Positions 25,401-33,741 of a stretch of DNA of 41,399 nt are shown piece after piece. Origin of the DNA: GCA-2746795 sp964643965. GTDB lineage: Bacteria; Chloroflexota; Anaerolineae; Promineifilales; Promineifilaceae. The stretch spans positions 1 through 41,399 of the forward strand of contig CAZXVH010000034.1 in the NCBI GenBank assembly GCA_964643965.1, in the 5' to 3' direction. The notes beneath the pieces were generated by a model, which made no database searches, was not told where the DNA came from, and saw only the letters and a program-made list of their open reading frames with translations. The first letter of the stretch is position 1. Each line of letters starts with the position of its first letter. A program made the position numbers and the translations under genes.

Positions 25401-26742
25401 CCGGGATACCATCTCCCCCTTCAACCACAGCGAACAAACCATGGGGCAAACCCTCGCCTACATCGTTTCAGTGGCATATCAAAACATTCAACTGCTCACC
25501 GAAATTCACCACGCCCTGTTACGCGAACAACAGCTAAACAATATCACCCGTGAACTTAATACCACCCCCAACCTGCCCGGCATCCTGGCCGCCATCATCC
25601 GCAATGCCACCGAACTCGTCGGCGCCGATGCCGGTCTGGTAGGCCTGGTCATTGACGACCAGATCATGACGTACTACCCATACAACATTCCGATGAGCGT
25701 GAATTTGCGCCCAACCCTCAAAGGCAGTGGCGTCGCCTGGCATATTGTCGAAAACCAGGAAAGCATCTTGTCCGACCATTACGCCGAGCATGAAAAAGCA
25801 CAGCATAAATTCGTCAAAGCAGGTATGCGAGCATTTATTGGCGTCCCCATTGTGGCCGGCGATCAATGTTTGGGCGCACTCAAACTTTTCAGCCTGACGC
25901 CTGGCAAAACATTTACCCCTCGTGACAAAGAACTGGTCGAATCTATCGGTAGGCAGGCTGGCGTCGTCATTCAAAACCGCCGCCTGTATCATGAACTTAC
26001 AGAACGAGCGCAGGCCCTCACCACCGCCCTCACCAGGCAAGAAGAACTAGACGCCGCCAAAAACAGTTTCATCCACAACGTTTCCCATGAACTGCGCACC
26101 CCTATTGGCCTTATTTATGGTTATTCAGAACTGCTCCTGGCAGGCGGCTTAGGCGACCTTAATGAAGAACAGTATAAATCCATGAGCATTATCGTGCAGC
26201 GTGTAAAAATGCTTATCAATTTGCTGGATGATTTGTCTGTGCTGTTAGCGGCAGAAACCCAGGAATTCCGCCGCGAAGAAATTCAACCTTCCAAGCTGCT
26301 GGAATCCGTAGCCGATGAATTTCAACTTCAAGCCCAAAAAGCCCATATCACACTTCAGGCCGACATTGAAGACAGGCTGCCCTTGATATTTGGCGATCCC
26401 TTCCACTTACGGCGTGTTTTCGACAACTTACTGAGCAATGCCTTTAAGTTCACAGCCCCACGCGGAACCATTATGATTCGCAGTTGGCGCGAAGGGCAGG
26501 AAGTGTTAATAGAAGTGACAGACACCGGCGCCGGCATTTCCGCCGAGGAAATGCAGCGCATCTTTGAACGCTTCTATCAGGCAAAATCTAACTCCGCCAG
26601 ATATCATAAAGGCAAAGGCACCGGCCTGGGTTTGGCGTTGGTCAAAGAAATTGTGGAAGCACACCGGGGGAAAGTAACAGTCCGTTCTCAAGAAGGGGAA
26701 GGCACAACCTTCAAGATTCGCCTGCCGGGCATAGTTTTGTAA
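22423..26742 (+). CDS. Giant multi-GAF sensor histidine kinase, 1439 aa
   Basis: No signal peptide or membrane segment. About seven GAF domains in tandem, roughly 30-190, 200-365, 370-535, 540-695, 705-860, 870-1020 and 1030-1195, separated by short helices. GAF 3 and 5 share DVSLEPA, LCVP, and VIGVINAES or TVGVINVES, indicating internal duplication. The kinase core follows: H1222 in HNVSHELRTPIGLIYGYSEL, N-box FDNLLSNAFKF, G1 DTGAGISAEEMQ, G2 GKGTGLGLALV. No receiver domain is attached. The GAF array could bind several small ligands or cofactors, but no chromophore cysteine is assigned. A TetR gene precedes it by 29 nt. Palindromes at 22515, 24428 and 25089. Confidence 0.93.
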   Translation: MKTTDQSTTPAAMTPAINFGWEAPMSFESLITAVASQLINLPPAEIDKGINYALAQVSAHTQADRAYVLLFTGNALQNSHLFCAEAIYQQRKFIDQLDQKKTPWFMKTLTDFGYIHIPDPGKLPPEASQERAIFLTLGIRSLLVVPMVYQDTLLGILGIDAFHQSHSWQPEDISLLKIVGEMITNALKRKEAEQREKLAYELGGQLATILDIPELLHLTINQLRDSFGYYHAQVYLSDKFLQTNPHEASTKALILYAGTGDIGDRLKKRGHTISLDAPRSIVARAARTYETIIVDDVRQVNYHLPNPALPLTRSEVAVPLTSQQELIGCLDVQHISPHHFDDNAIRTLQIITHQLSTALSKAGLFLRNQKLVEELSLLQMVTIAATEARQEDELLSRTTKILKQAFFQADSIGFCLVDGDGRFVRFHASYQYRSKDVSLPLITPGEGIVGQVINTGKLWNVPDVSLEPAYLGDPEIASELCVPVKVGENVIGVINAESRQINAFSKQEEQLLATIAGYISTAIEKIRLFENTQMQAAETAALLATSKAISSLELDHVLNTIAQEAKNLFEADTSRIHLIDPDGKSMRCAVVVSNQPELGIFDYVHPVNQGITGSVIMSGLPEIIPDTLKDRRAMHILRTEMFSEGMALAPLTIRQQVLGVMVMTRRGTERPFLKSNLHLLTAFADQAAVAIDNARLFAAERRQLEELTVLNQLATIAAKEIEEETLLKQAVVLAHKSVQPTAISILMLDKAKARLICYSPHSDLPSEAPLNQGIVGEVMVTGESKNSADVSLEPAFISSLPHIRSNLCVPIKIGGQTVGVINVESETLAAFTADSERLLATFARQIAVGLEKVRLIATEKNRATKQQQLVEMGITLLGARNLAELWPTITAVAQEVLNADRIAFCFYNETSETFTCHFTHNISTDYIDALEERFRLFAGAQFLKNPQPILSDDAQTDPNLQAMREQIKREGFHSYAVFPLPSTELPLGALVFYRDTISPFNHSEQTMGQTLAYIVSVAYQNIQLLTEIHHALLREQQLNNITRELNTTPNLPGILAAIIRNATELVGADAGLVGLVIDDQIMTYYPYNIPMSVNLRPTLKGSGVAWHIVENQESILSDHYAEHEKAQHKFVKAGMRAFIGVPIVAGDQCLGALKLFSLTPGKTFTPRDKELVESIGRQAGVVIQNRRLYHELTERAQALTTALTRQEELDAAKNSFIHNVSHELRTPIGLIYGYSELLLAGGLGDLNEEQYKSMSIIVQRVKMLINLLDDLSVLLAAETQEFRREEIQPSKLLESVADEFQLQAQKAHITLQADIEDRLPLIFGDPFHLRRVFDNLLSNAFKFTAPRGTIMIRSWREGQEVLIEVTDTGAGISAEEMQRIFERFYQAKSNSARYHKGKGTGLGLALVKEIVEAHRGKVTVRSQEGEGTTFKIRLPGIVL

Positions 26743-26981
26743 AGCCGCCAGGCAGGTTCCCTGAGCCTGTCGCAGGGAGCCTGTCGCAGGGAGCCNNNNN
26801 NNNNNNNNNNNNNNNNNNNNNNNNNNNNNNNNNNNNNNNNNNNNNNNNNNNNNNNNNNNNNNNNNNNNNNNNNNNNNNNNNNNNNNNNNNNNNNNGAGCC
26901 TGTCGCAGGGAGCCTGTCGCAGGGAGCCGGTCTTCGACAAGCTCAGACCTCAATTGGGCTGTAGTTACAAACTTCTAATTC
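26743..26981. repeat. REP-like GAGCCTGTCGCAGG repeats around a scaffold gap
   Basis: Units of GAGCCTGTCGCAGG (15-bp period) lie on both sides of 100 N (26796-26895). The 33 bp on the left (26763-26795) equal the 33 bp on the right (26896-26928). AGGCAGGTTCCCTGAGCCTG at 26750-26769 is part of a 23-bp inverted match to 13004-13026. The spacer separates two convergent genes. Confidence 0.8.
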
Positions 26982-28742
26982 TCACTTGACGCCATGCAGT
27001 TCGTAAATCTGCTCCAAAGCCATGCGCCCTTTCACGCGCATCGGATTCAATGCCGTGACCTCTACCCAATCCTTCACCACGTCATAGGCGGTTGAACTGA
27101 GCAAAATCTGGCCCGGTTTGGCCGTTTCCTGTATGCGTTTTGCCAGGTTAACGGCGTCGCCAATGGCCGAGTAATCCTTGCGCAAGGCGCTGCCCACATT
27201 CCCCACCACTGCCTCCCCCAAATGAATGCCTGTGCCAAAATAAAGGCGGCGATCTTCAGGAATAGAGGCATGGTAGGCGGATAGCCCTTCCCGGATCATC
27301 AGGGCGGTGCGAATGGCGCGTTCGGTATGCGCTTCTTGTGGATTGAGTGGCGTGTTATAAAGGGCCATCACCGCATCCCCCATGAACTTGTCGGTCAGCC
27401 CCCCATAATGGGAAATAGCTTTTACGGCATCGGTGAAATAGCCGTTGAGCACCTCAATCAATTCTTCCGGATCGAGATTTTCGCTAAAGGCGCTAAAGCC
27501 GCGCACATCGGCGAATAAAACTGTCATGGTGCGGCGCTGCGGCCGCTGCGCCGCATCCACATCCCGTACCTGGTCTACCAACGCCGGCGGCAAATACCGG
27601 CGCACACTTTCCAGCCGTTTGGTCTCGGAAATATCGTTTAGCACCATGGCCACCCCTTGGGGCAGTTGGCTCATATCTCGCAGTGGGGAGAAGGTGAGGT
27701 TCAGGGTGGTGGGGCCGGGGCGCTGCTGCACGATGATGTCCATTTCGGCATTGCGCTGGCTGCCGTTCATTTTTACATCTTCGACAATGAGTTCCACAGG
27801 CAGGTTTAAGATGGTCAAGGCTTTGGCATAGGCTTGATGCAGCACCGACTGGGGCGGAACGCCCAAGATACGTTCCGCAGCGCGATTGAAGAGAGCCACC
27901 TGGTCCGCTTCATCAATGGTGATGACGCCGCTAGCGATGGATTCAAACACATTGTCCATTAACTCTTTCATTTCGGTGATTTCCATGAGGTGCTGCCGGA
28001 TTTGCTGGAACAGGCGGGCATTTTCGATAGCCACGGCCGCCTGGTTGGCAAAGGTGGCTAACAGATCCCGATCCGGGTCGCCAAAAATACCGGCGGTAAT
28101 GCGATTGTCGGCATAGATGACGCCGATGATGGCCTCTTTAATTTTGAGCGGCACACAGAGGATGGAACGCAGATTGTAACTGATGATGCTTTCTGTGGCG
28201 GAAAAACGGGGGTCGGATTGGGCGTTCATGGTGACAACTGGTTCCCCGGATTCAGCCACGGCGTGCACGATAGTGCGGCTGATTTCAAAGGAAGATGACT
28301 TTTCAATAGTCTCGCGGTCTACATTGCGAGCCACCCGCACTTCCAACCGTTTTGTTTCTTCGTTGGTGAGCAAGAGAATGGCGCGTTCAGCCTGGGTGAG
28401 GTTGATAATGGCGTCCATGACAAAGCTCAATACCTCATCCAGGTCCAATGATGAATTGATGACCGCGCCTACTTCCTGCATTGCTTTCAGTTGGGCATGT
28501 TCTTTATCTTGGGCTTCAATGCGCTGTTCTAATTCTTCCAGGGTGCGCCGTACATCTATAAACAGACGGGCCAATTCGTCGGTAGACTGCATGGCGGCCT
28601 GCCGGTTTAGCTGCTCACGGGTGGTGATCAGGGTGTGCTGTTCGGTGACAGCGCCGCCAAGCTGATCTACCATCTCACGTAGATGTTTCAGGTTTCTATG
28701 GACCTGGGTGGTGGTTGGGATTTGGTTCGGTTTTTCGCTCAA
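26982..28742 (-). CDS. GAF-PAS class III adenylate cyclase
   Basis: About 586 aa. A coiled-coil N-terminus, then GAF (ERAILLLTNEETKRL to AVAIENARLFQQI), PAS (DNVFESIASGVITIDEAD) and a C-terminal class III cyclase domain. Metal-binding aspartates are in VLFADVRGFSAF and MGDAVMALYN; K of TDKFMGD and S of DYSAIGD fit adenine recognition, and N and R of AVNLAKRI complete the catalytic set. It should convert ATP to cAMP, activity being set by GAF or PAS ligands. No membrane segment. Start uncertain: TTG 28742 has AGGAGA nine nt upstream, while the frame runs to ATG 28841 through a GGCAGGTGGCAGGTGGC repeat that is unlikely to be coding. No cAMP receptor in the window. Confidence 0.9.
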   Translation of the reverse strand: MSEKPNQIPTTTQVHRNLKHLREMVDQLGGAVTEQHTLITTREQLNRQAAMQSTDELARLFIDVRRTLEELEQRIEAQDKEHAQLKAMQEVGAVINSSLDLDEVLSFVMDAIINLTQAERAILLLTNEETKRLEVRVARNVDRETIEKSSSFEISRTIVHAVAESGEPVVTMNAQSDPRFSATESIISYNLRSILCVPLKIKEAIIGVIYADNRITAGIFGDPDRDLLATFANQAAVAIENARLFQQIRQHLMEITEMKELMDNVFESIASGVITIDEADQVALFNRAAERILGVPPQSVLHQAYAKALTILNLPVELIVEDVKMNGSQRNAEMDIIVQQRPGPTTLNLTFSPLRDMSQLPQGVAMVLNDISETKRLESVRRYLPPALVDQVRDVDAAQRPQRRTMTVLFADVRGFSAFSENLDPEELIEVLNGYFTDAVKAISHYGGLTDKFMGDAVMALYNTPLNPQEAHTERAIRTALMIREGLSAYHASIPEDRRLYFGTGIHLGEAVVGNVGSALRKDYSAIGDAVNLAKRIQETAKPGQILLSSTAYDVVKDWVEVTALNPMRVKGRMALEQIYELHGVK

Positions 28743-28925
28743 CAGGGGCACTCTCCTGAGTATGGGTGTGGACAAGTGGCAGGTGGCAGGTGGCCAGTTG
28801 CAGAGCTTGACGGCTTCCTTTTGCGGCAAAAATGGCGTCACCTGGTTGATTTGCCCGTTACTTGGTAAAGGCCGTTATTCTTTCTATTAGATTATAACAA
28901 AGCCTGGGTTGTGGTGGAACCTCGA

Positions 28926-31205
28926 TTATAGGTTTGGTTTTTTTTGCTTTTGCCAACGCTGCCAGCGTTGATGGATGGCCTGGCGGAAGAGGAGGGGGCG
29001 CAGGGTGCGCCATTGCTCTTTGCTATTGAAGTCGCTTTCGTCTTCGTGGGTGGGGCTGAATTGGCGTAAGACGTATTGGTGAGTGAGGCTGCGCACTTCA
29101 TTTTTGCCTTCTGGCACGGCTACGATCAGGCGGTCGGCGCGTTCGTAGGGGGTGTGGGCGGACTGGAATGGGATGCCGAGCCAGCGCGACCAGCTTTCCA
29201 GGCGGGTGTAGCTGCGCAGCACATCTGTCTCTACGCGGTTGTTGAGGGTGTTGGCCAGCCAGATGAGGATCAGGGCGGTTGAGAGGATGAGGAGGGCAAC
29301 GGCCGTTTGCCAGACCAATATGCTTTCCCACCAGGGCGGCGTCTGGGCTTCAATAGGGGCGTTTTCATCCAGTACGCTGCCACCCCGTTCGCTATCATTT
29401 TCCCCGCGTAAATCTTCTAAGGCGGCCAGATCTAAGGGTGGTCTGGGGGCCAACTTCAATTCACCGGCATCGAGCGACTGCTGGCGCACCAGGAGGGGGA
29501 TGGAGGCGGTTGGCTCAAATTGGATCCAGCCATATTCGGGGAAATACGTTTCCACCCAGGTGTGGGCGTTGCTGGCCCGTACCCGGTAAGAAGTGGTTTC
29601 CTCGTCAAAGCTGCCCTGCGCATAGCCATTGATAATGCGGGTGGGTATGCCCTGGGAACGTAGCATCATGGCCATAGCAGAGGCGTAGTAGGTGCAGTAC
29701 GCTTCCTGGCTTTCAAAGAGGGTGTAGTGGATCGGTTCGACGTTGGTGGGTGGGGCGTCGATCTGGTCGTTATAGGTGATATTTTCGCGCAGGTAATTTT
29801 GAACGGCCGTTGCTTTGTCAAAAGGGTTATCCAGGCCAGCCGTTAATGATTCAGCCAGCGCTACCGTTTCTGGCGTCAGGCTGTCAGGCAGTTGCAGGTA
29901 AGTATCTAGCACCCACTGCGGATAATCGGTGGAAGCCTGGCGTAAGCTTTCTACATCCGCCGTGGAAATGCGCGAAGCTACCTGGTATTGATCGCCAAGA
30001 TTCAAGACAAAACGGGAACGAACGGCCGTTATCAGCAAATCCCCGTTCTCATCCTTAGTCGAATCCACAAACATCTGGCGGCTGGAGCCAATGACCTCTG
30101 GCGCGGCATAGAGGTAGCTGGAATTGGGGATATAGTTGACCACTGTTTGTGTAATCACTTCCCGGGCGGCCGTGGGCGGCGCTGGCAGAAAACCATCATC
30201 AGGGAAATGCAGGTTGGTATCTGTTTCTGTGGATGTCCAACGGCCGTCTACATAGGTGTCCAAAGCAATGGCCCGCCAGTAAAGATTGGGCAGTTGGCGG
30301 GGCACATAGATATCCATCACCAGATCGTTACTGATGGAACGCGGCCCACCCAGGGACATAGAGTCCTGGTAAGGATCGGTGGTATTGGCCCCATAAGCCC
30401 GCAAAGCGGCAAACAGTCGGGTCCACGTCTCCTGAAAATCGCGCCAGGGGCCGCGTGTATCGCTGAGGGCATCATTCATGGCGATGCTGGCGGCAAAGGT
30501 GGGCATGACATAGGCCACCGAGAGCAGCAGCAGCGCCGCCACCAGCCCGGCGCGGATAAAGTTAAAGCGGATACCTTTTTCATAGCGCACAGATGATGCC
30601 CGCCAGAGGCTCTCTTGTTCAATGAGATGAGTACGCGCCACAAAAATGAGCGCTACAACCAGGTAAAGGGCCAGATAGTAGATTAAAGGCTTGGGACCAT
30701 AGTAGTAGTAAACTACACTCAGGAGTACCAGTCCGGTCGGCAAAATAACGCGCCAGATGCGCGGCTTGCGGAAGGTGTACCAGGCGGCGGTATAACCGAG
30801 TAGCCAGAAAACGGCCGCCGTCTGCATGACAAACACCAGGCCATCCCGGCTGGTGCCGCCGCCAAATGCTTTTTGCAGCCAATCAAGCTGGCGGCTAAAC
30901 AAATCAAGGATGCGTTCGTGCCAGGTGAGGTCGCCCGGCAATGTGCCGCCGATGAGGTAGCCCACAATGATGAAGCCATAAACCAGAGCAATGAAGTGGG
31001 CGGTATTTGGTAAAAACTGGCTCTTTGCCAGAAGCAGCCCGAGTAAAACGGCCGTTACCCCCACCAGCGCCAAAACATGTGTGCTGTCTGTGAGTTCAGC
31101 TTGCATGATGGTAATGGCGGCCGTCAGGATCAATACCAGCAGCAGCAAGAGCGTAGACCAGCCTTCTTCCAGTTTTATCTCAGATTTTTGCATCATATGC
31201 GCCAT
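28926..31205 (-). CDS. Membrane transglutaminase-like protein (TgpA/DUF3488 type)
   Basis: 759 aa. About six to seven TM helices cluster in residues 18-240 (for example LLLLVLILTAAITI, ALVGVTAVLLGLLLA, FIALVYGFIIVGYLI), an extracytoplasmic part holds the transglutaminase core (about 455-570), and one TM follows (about 625-650). Catalytic C504 in EAYCTYYASAMAMMLRS and H548 in SNAHTWVETYFP are clear; the third position reads FEPT, with E in place of the more common D. The cytoplasmic tail resembles DUF4129. The family is membrane-bound peptidase or cross-linking enzymes, often near MoxR ATPases, which are absent here. Four palindromes at 29298, 29802, 30021 and 31047 all read TAV. Confidence 0.88.
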   Translation of the reverse strand: MAHMMQKSEIKLEEGWSTLLLLLVLILTAAITIMQAELTDSTHVLALVGVTAVLLGLLLAKSQFLPNTAHFIALVYGFIIVGYLIGGTLPGDLTWHERILDLFSRQLDWLQKAFGGGTSRDGLVFVMQTAAVFWLLGYTAAWYTFRKPRIWRVILPTGLVLLSVVYYYYGPKPLIYYLALYLVVALIFVARTHLIEQESLWRASSVRYEKGIRFNFIRAGLVAALLLLSVAYVMPTFAASIAMNDALSDTRGPWRDFQETWTRLFAALRAYGANTTDPYQDSMSLGGPRSISNDLVMDIYVPRQLPNLYWRAIALDTYVDGRWTSTETDTNLHFPDDGFLPAPPTAAREVITQTVVNYIPNSSYLYAAPEVIGSSRQMFVDSTKDENGDLLITAVRSRFVLNLGDQYQVASRISTADVESLRQASTDYPQWVLDTYLQLPDSLTPETVALAESLTAGLDNPFDKATAVQNYLRENITYNDQIDAPPTNVEPIHYTLFESQEAYCTYYASAMAMMLRSQGIPTRIINGYAQGSFDEETTSYRVRASNAHTWVETYFPEYGWIQFEPTASIPLLVRQQSLDAGELKLAPRPPLDLAALEDLRGENDSERGGSVLDENAPIEAQTPPWWESILVWQTAVALLILSTALILIWLANTLNNRVETDVLRSYTRLESWSRWLGIPFQSAHTPYERADRLIVAVPEGKNEVRSLTHQYVLRQFSPTHEDESDFNSKEQWRTLRPLLFRQAIHQRWQRWQKQKKPNL

Positions 31206-31340
31206 TGTAACGCTTTTTAGAGGGGGTGAGGGGCGTGGCGGCCTATTTTTATCAACTTCTAACCACCACGCCAGCAGGAATCATACCAATTTGACACCGT
31301 ATTGTCACCAAGATAGCAGGAGATAGGCGAGGCGTAAAAG

Positions 31341-31375
31341 CGTGAGGCGTGAGGATCGCGCCTTCACGCCTCACG
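31341..31375. repeat. Hairpin repeat CGTGAGGCGTGAGG at the end of the oxidase operon
   Basis: CGTGAGGCGTGAGG (31341-31354) pairs with CCTTCACGCCTCACG (31361-31375). Related text occurs at 6670-6682 and 16792-16806. It overlaps the last codons of the YtkA-like gene, and no T run follows in that direction. Confidence 0.65.
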
Positions 31376-31897
31376 TGTTTCAGTTCGCCGCGAGAGGAAT
31401 ATACCCAGACCGGCCACGACCACCAGCCCACCCAGACCGATGAGCAGCCAGTTAACGGCCGTTTTCGCTGGCATAATTTCTAAATCAAAGGAGACCTCAC
31501 CGGTTCCGTGACGGCCGTTTACCCTTGTCACCACCGTGTATATCCCGGGCTGGGGGGCATCGGGGAAATCAGCCTCGTAAAATAATTTGTTCACCGATTG
31601 GGCGGTGGTGGCCGGGCCAGATAATACCGGCGCGTCCCCCCCGGCCTGGTAGACGCTCATCTCTACCTGGGCATCCAGAATCATGTCATTGCTGGCGTCT
31701 TCCAACACAGCCACGGTGAAATGCAGCGTCTTGCCCGCCTCTACCTGGTTGGGCGCCACCCAAACGGTGACGCGATACTCACCCGCTTGTTCGCCGGCCA
31801 CATAAATCAAACCGCCGCCATGCGCCCACACGGGCAAAACGGCCGTTGCCGCCCACAGCAGGGCCAGCCCGACTAAAGCCGCTATTTTAGGTTTCAT
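31364..31897 (-). CDS. Secreted membrane-anchored YtkA/FixH-like protein
   Basis: 177 aa. A signal peptide (LVGLALLWAATAVLPVWAHG), a beta-sandwich of about 110 residues with TVWVAPNQVEAGKTLHFTV and QPGIYTVVTRVNGRHG, and a C-terminal TM (WLLIGLGGLVVVAGLGIFL) with RRTETREA after it. The layout resembles YtkA-like or FixH-like accessory proteins of oxidase operons. Its start overlaps the SURF1 gene by 11 nt, so they are translationally coupled and it belongs to the caa3 operon. Possible roles are copper handling or assembly, but the usual Met and His copper motif is not evident. Confidence 0.72.
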   Translation of the reverse strand: MKPKIAALVGLALLWAATAVLPVWAHGGGLIYVAGEQAGEYRVTVWVAPNQVEAGKTLHFTVAVLEDASNDMILDAQVEMSVYQAGGDAPVLSGPATTAQSVNKLFYEADFPDAPQPGIYTVVTRVNGRHGTGEVSFDLEIMPAKTAVNWLLIGLGGLVVVAGLGIFLSRRTETREA

Positions 31898-32654
31898 CTG
31901 CTTCCCGTTTAGATAACCAATTGTTTACATAAATGACATAAGCCGCGCCCAGACCAATGCTAAAAATGAACCATTGGATGGCATAACTCATATGGTTTCC
32001 CTCAGAAACGGTGACGTTGCGGGCTTCATGGTAAGGGGGGGTCACGTTGCCTTCTGGGGGAGGCGATTGAATGAGATAAACGGGCAGCAGCTCATACGGC
32101 ATTTGCGGCTGAATGGCGGCGATATCTACCCGGTACCATTCCTGGTGAGGGCCGCTGGGGGCAGAAACGGCCGTGCCTCGGGAAATGATTTGGGAGAGAG
32201 CGATGTAGCCTTCCACTGAGACCGGCCCGGTTTCGGCATACTGGCCCCAGAATTCGGGTGACTGCTCTTCATCCGGTATCCAGCCGCGATCCACAAGAAC
32301 GGCCGTTTCTCCCCCATCCAATACCAGCGGCGTAATCAAATGCAAACCGGCCATGCCCTGCCAACTTTGCACAATCAGGGCCAACTCATTGCTAAAATCA
32401 TAGGCGCCCTGCGCCACCACCAATCTGTTTTCCCAATCGTTTAACTCACCGGTAAGCGACGTTTCATTTAATAAAATGGGGGCCGCATCTAAGGCCGCCA
32501 TCAACGTCACGTTTTGCGCCCGTCGTTCTGCCAGTCGATCCAACTGCCACACGCCCAGGCGGGCTAACAGGGCCATCAAAGCCAAAACCAACAGCGTCAC
32601 CCACCACCACTTACGGCCAAACAAGCTTTTAATCAATTGTTTTGTTTGTCTCAT
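31887..32654 (-). CDS. SURF1 family cytochrome oxidase assembly protein
   Basis: 255 aa with the SURF1 layout: an N-terminal TM (WVTLLVLALMALLARLGVWQ) carrying the WQLDRL motif after it, a periplasmic loop with LHLITPLVLDGG and VLVDRGWIP, and a C-terminal TM (SYAIQWFIFSIGLGAAYVIY). SURF1 helps insert heme a into oxidase subunit I. It lies between CtaG and the YtkA-like gene. Three palindrome copies or cores at 32166, 32298 and (in the overlapping gene end) nearby are read TAV. Confidence 0.93.
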   Translation of the reverse strand: MRQTKQLIKSLFGRKWWWVTLLVLALMALLARLGVWQLDRLAERRAQNVTLMAALDAAPILLNETSLTGELNDWENRLVVAQGAYDFSNELALIVQSWQGMAGLHLITPLVLDGGETAVLVDRGWIPDEEQSPEFWGQYAETGPVSVEGYIALSQIISRGTAVSAPSGPHQEWYRVDIAAIQPQMPYELLPVYLIQSPPPEGNVTPPYHEARNVTVSEGNHMSYAIQWFIFSIGLGAAYVIYVNNWLSKREADET

Positions 32655-32678
32655 TTTGTTATTCCGGCGCCCTGTTGG

Positions 32679-33620
32679 CTATTTTTTCTGAATCCCTGGC
32701 GCCAGCATCTTCTCTTCAGGCCCCCACTCGCTTTCGGTTAACTGCGGTTTACGTTCTTCTTCGCCCAAAAGCTGGGCAATCAGCACCAGGGCGGCAATGA
32801 TATACATCATGCTGCCCGGAACCCACATAATGACGCCAGACCAAATCTGGTCTGACATAATGTCGATATTCCAAATGCGGGGAACGCCTAAATAGTAGGT
32901 ATAGATGGGCATGGGCGAAAAGGCGATGATGATGCCGGTGAGCATATTGGGCGGAATGGCCAGAATGACAAAGGCGATGCGCCCCAGCAAACTAAACTGT
33001 TTGTGAATGCGGGGGCCGGCCCCGGTGATATGCCACCAATACAACATGCTCACCGCAAAAAAAGTAATATGTTCTAAATCATGCACCGGTTCGCTGACCA
33101 AAGCCCAGTTGTACATTTGCGGATCATGCCAGCCGACGATCACGATGACCCACAGCAGCCAGACAATGCCCGGCGCGGTGGCGCTGCGAATCCAGCCCCG
33201 GTATTTAGAATCTGAGTTCAGGATAAAGCTCAAGCCGTTGCCTACCGGTTTACGTACCTGGCACGGCAATCCCCAGAGGGTGACGGCCATGGGGTTGGCC
33301 GTGAGTAGCAGGGCAGGGGCAATCATGATGAGCAGCAAATGTTGAATCATATGCATGAAAAAAAGCTGCCCACCCAGCACATCAATGGGGGACATGAGGG
33401 CAATGCCCGTTACCACAATGCCTGACAGATAGAAGATGAGCCGCCAAACGGCCGTTAAAGAGTAAGCTTGCCCGCCCCGATGTTTGCGCTTCTGAGGTTT
33501 GGTGCGTCGGCGCAGCCGCACCCACCCCCGCGTATATAAAAACGCCGCCAGGCTCAAAACCAGAATAATTTCTATACGCCAATTCCAGGATGAAAGAATG
33601 GCTTTATTGACCGGATCCAT
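32679..33620 (-). CDS. ctaG: Cytochrome c oxidase assembly factor CtaG (caa3 type)
   Basis: 313 aa, seven or so TM helices. Family motifs: FYLSGIVVTGIALMSPID, FFMHMIQHLLLIMIAPALL, GWHDPQMYNWAL, HDLEHITFFAVSMLYWWHI and IIIAFSPMPIYTYYLG. Bacillus CtaG is needed for active caa3 oxidase and is thought to help CuB or heme assembly. GAAGGA upstream of the ATG supports the start. Between it and ctaE lie 121 nt with the CCGCGTTCTCCGCGCCCTCC repeat. Palindrome 33447 is read LTAV. Confidence 0.93.
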   Translation of the reverse strand: MDPVNKAILSSWNWRIEIILVLSLAAFLYTRGWVRLRRRTKPQKRKHRGGQAYSLTAVWRLIFYLSGIVVTGIALMSPIDVLGGQLFFMHMIQHLLLIMIAPALLLTANPMAVTLWGLPCQVRKPVGNGLSFILNSDSKYRGWIRSATAPGIVWLLWVIVIVGWHDPQMYNWALVSEPVHDLEHITFFAVSMLYWWHITGAGPRIHKQFSLLGRIAFVILAIPPNMLTGIIIAFSPMPIYTYYLGVPRIWNIDIMSDQIWSGVIMWVPGSMMYIIAALVLIAQLLGEEERKPQLTESEWGPEEKMLAPGIQKK

Positions 33621-33649
33621 ACTGTCCTTCAGGAGAATAAAATCTCAAA

Positions 33650-33722
33650 AGTAAAAACCGCCGAGTTCGCAGAAAACGCCGAGAAAACCCTCCGCGTTCT
33701 CCGCGCCCTCCGCGGTTTAATG
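33650..33722. repeat. CCGCGTTCTCCGCG-type degenerate repeat inside the oxidase operon
   Basis: GCCGAGTTCGCAGAAAACGC and CCGCGTTCTCCGCGCCCTCC units with outer AAACCGC/GCGGTTT arms able to pair. It resembles a common intergenic repeat family of environmental bacteria and sits between ctaE and ctaG. Confidence 0.55.
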
Positions 33723-33741
33723 TTAAACGAGGTATAGCTGA

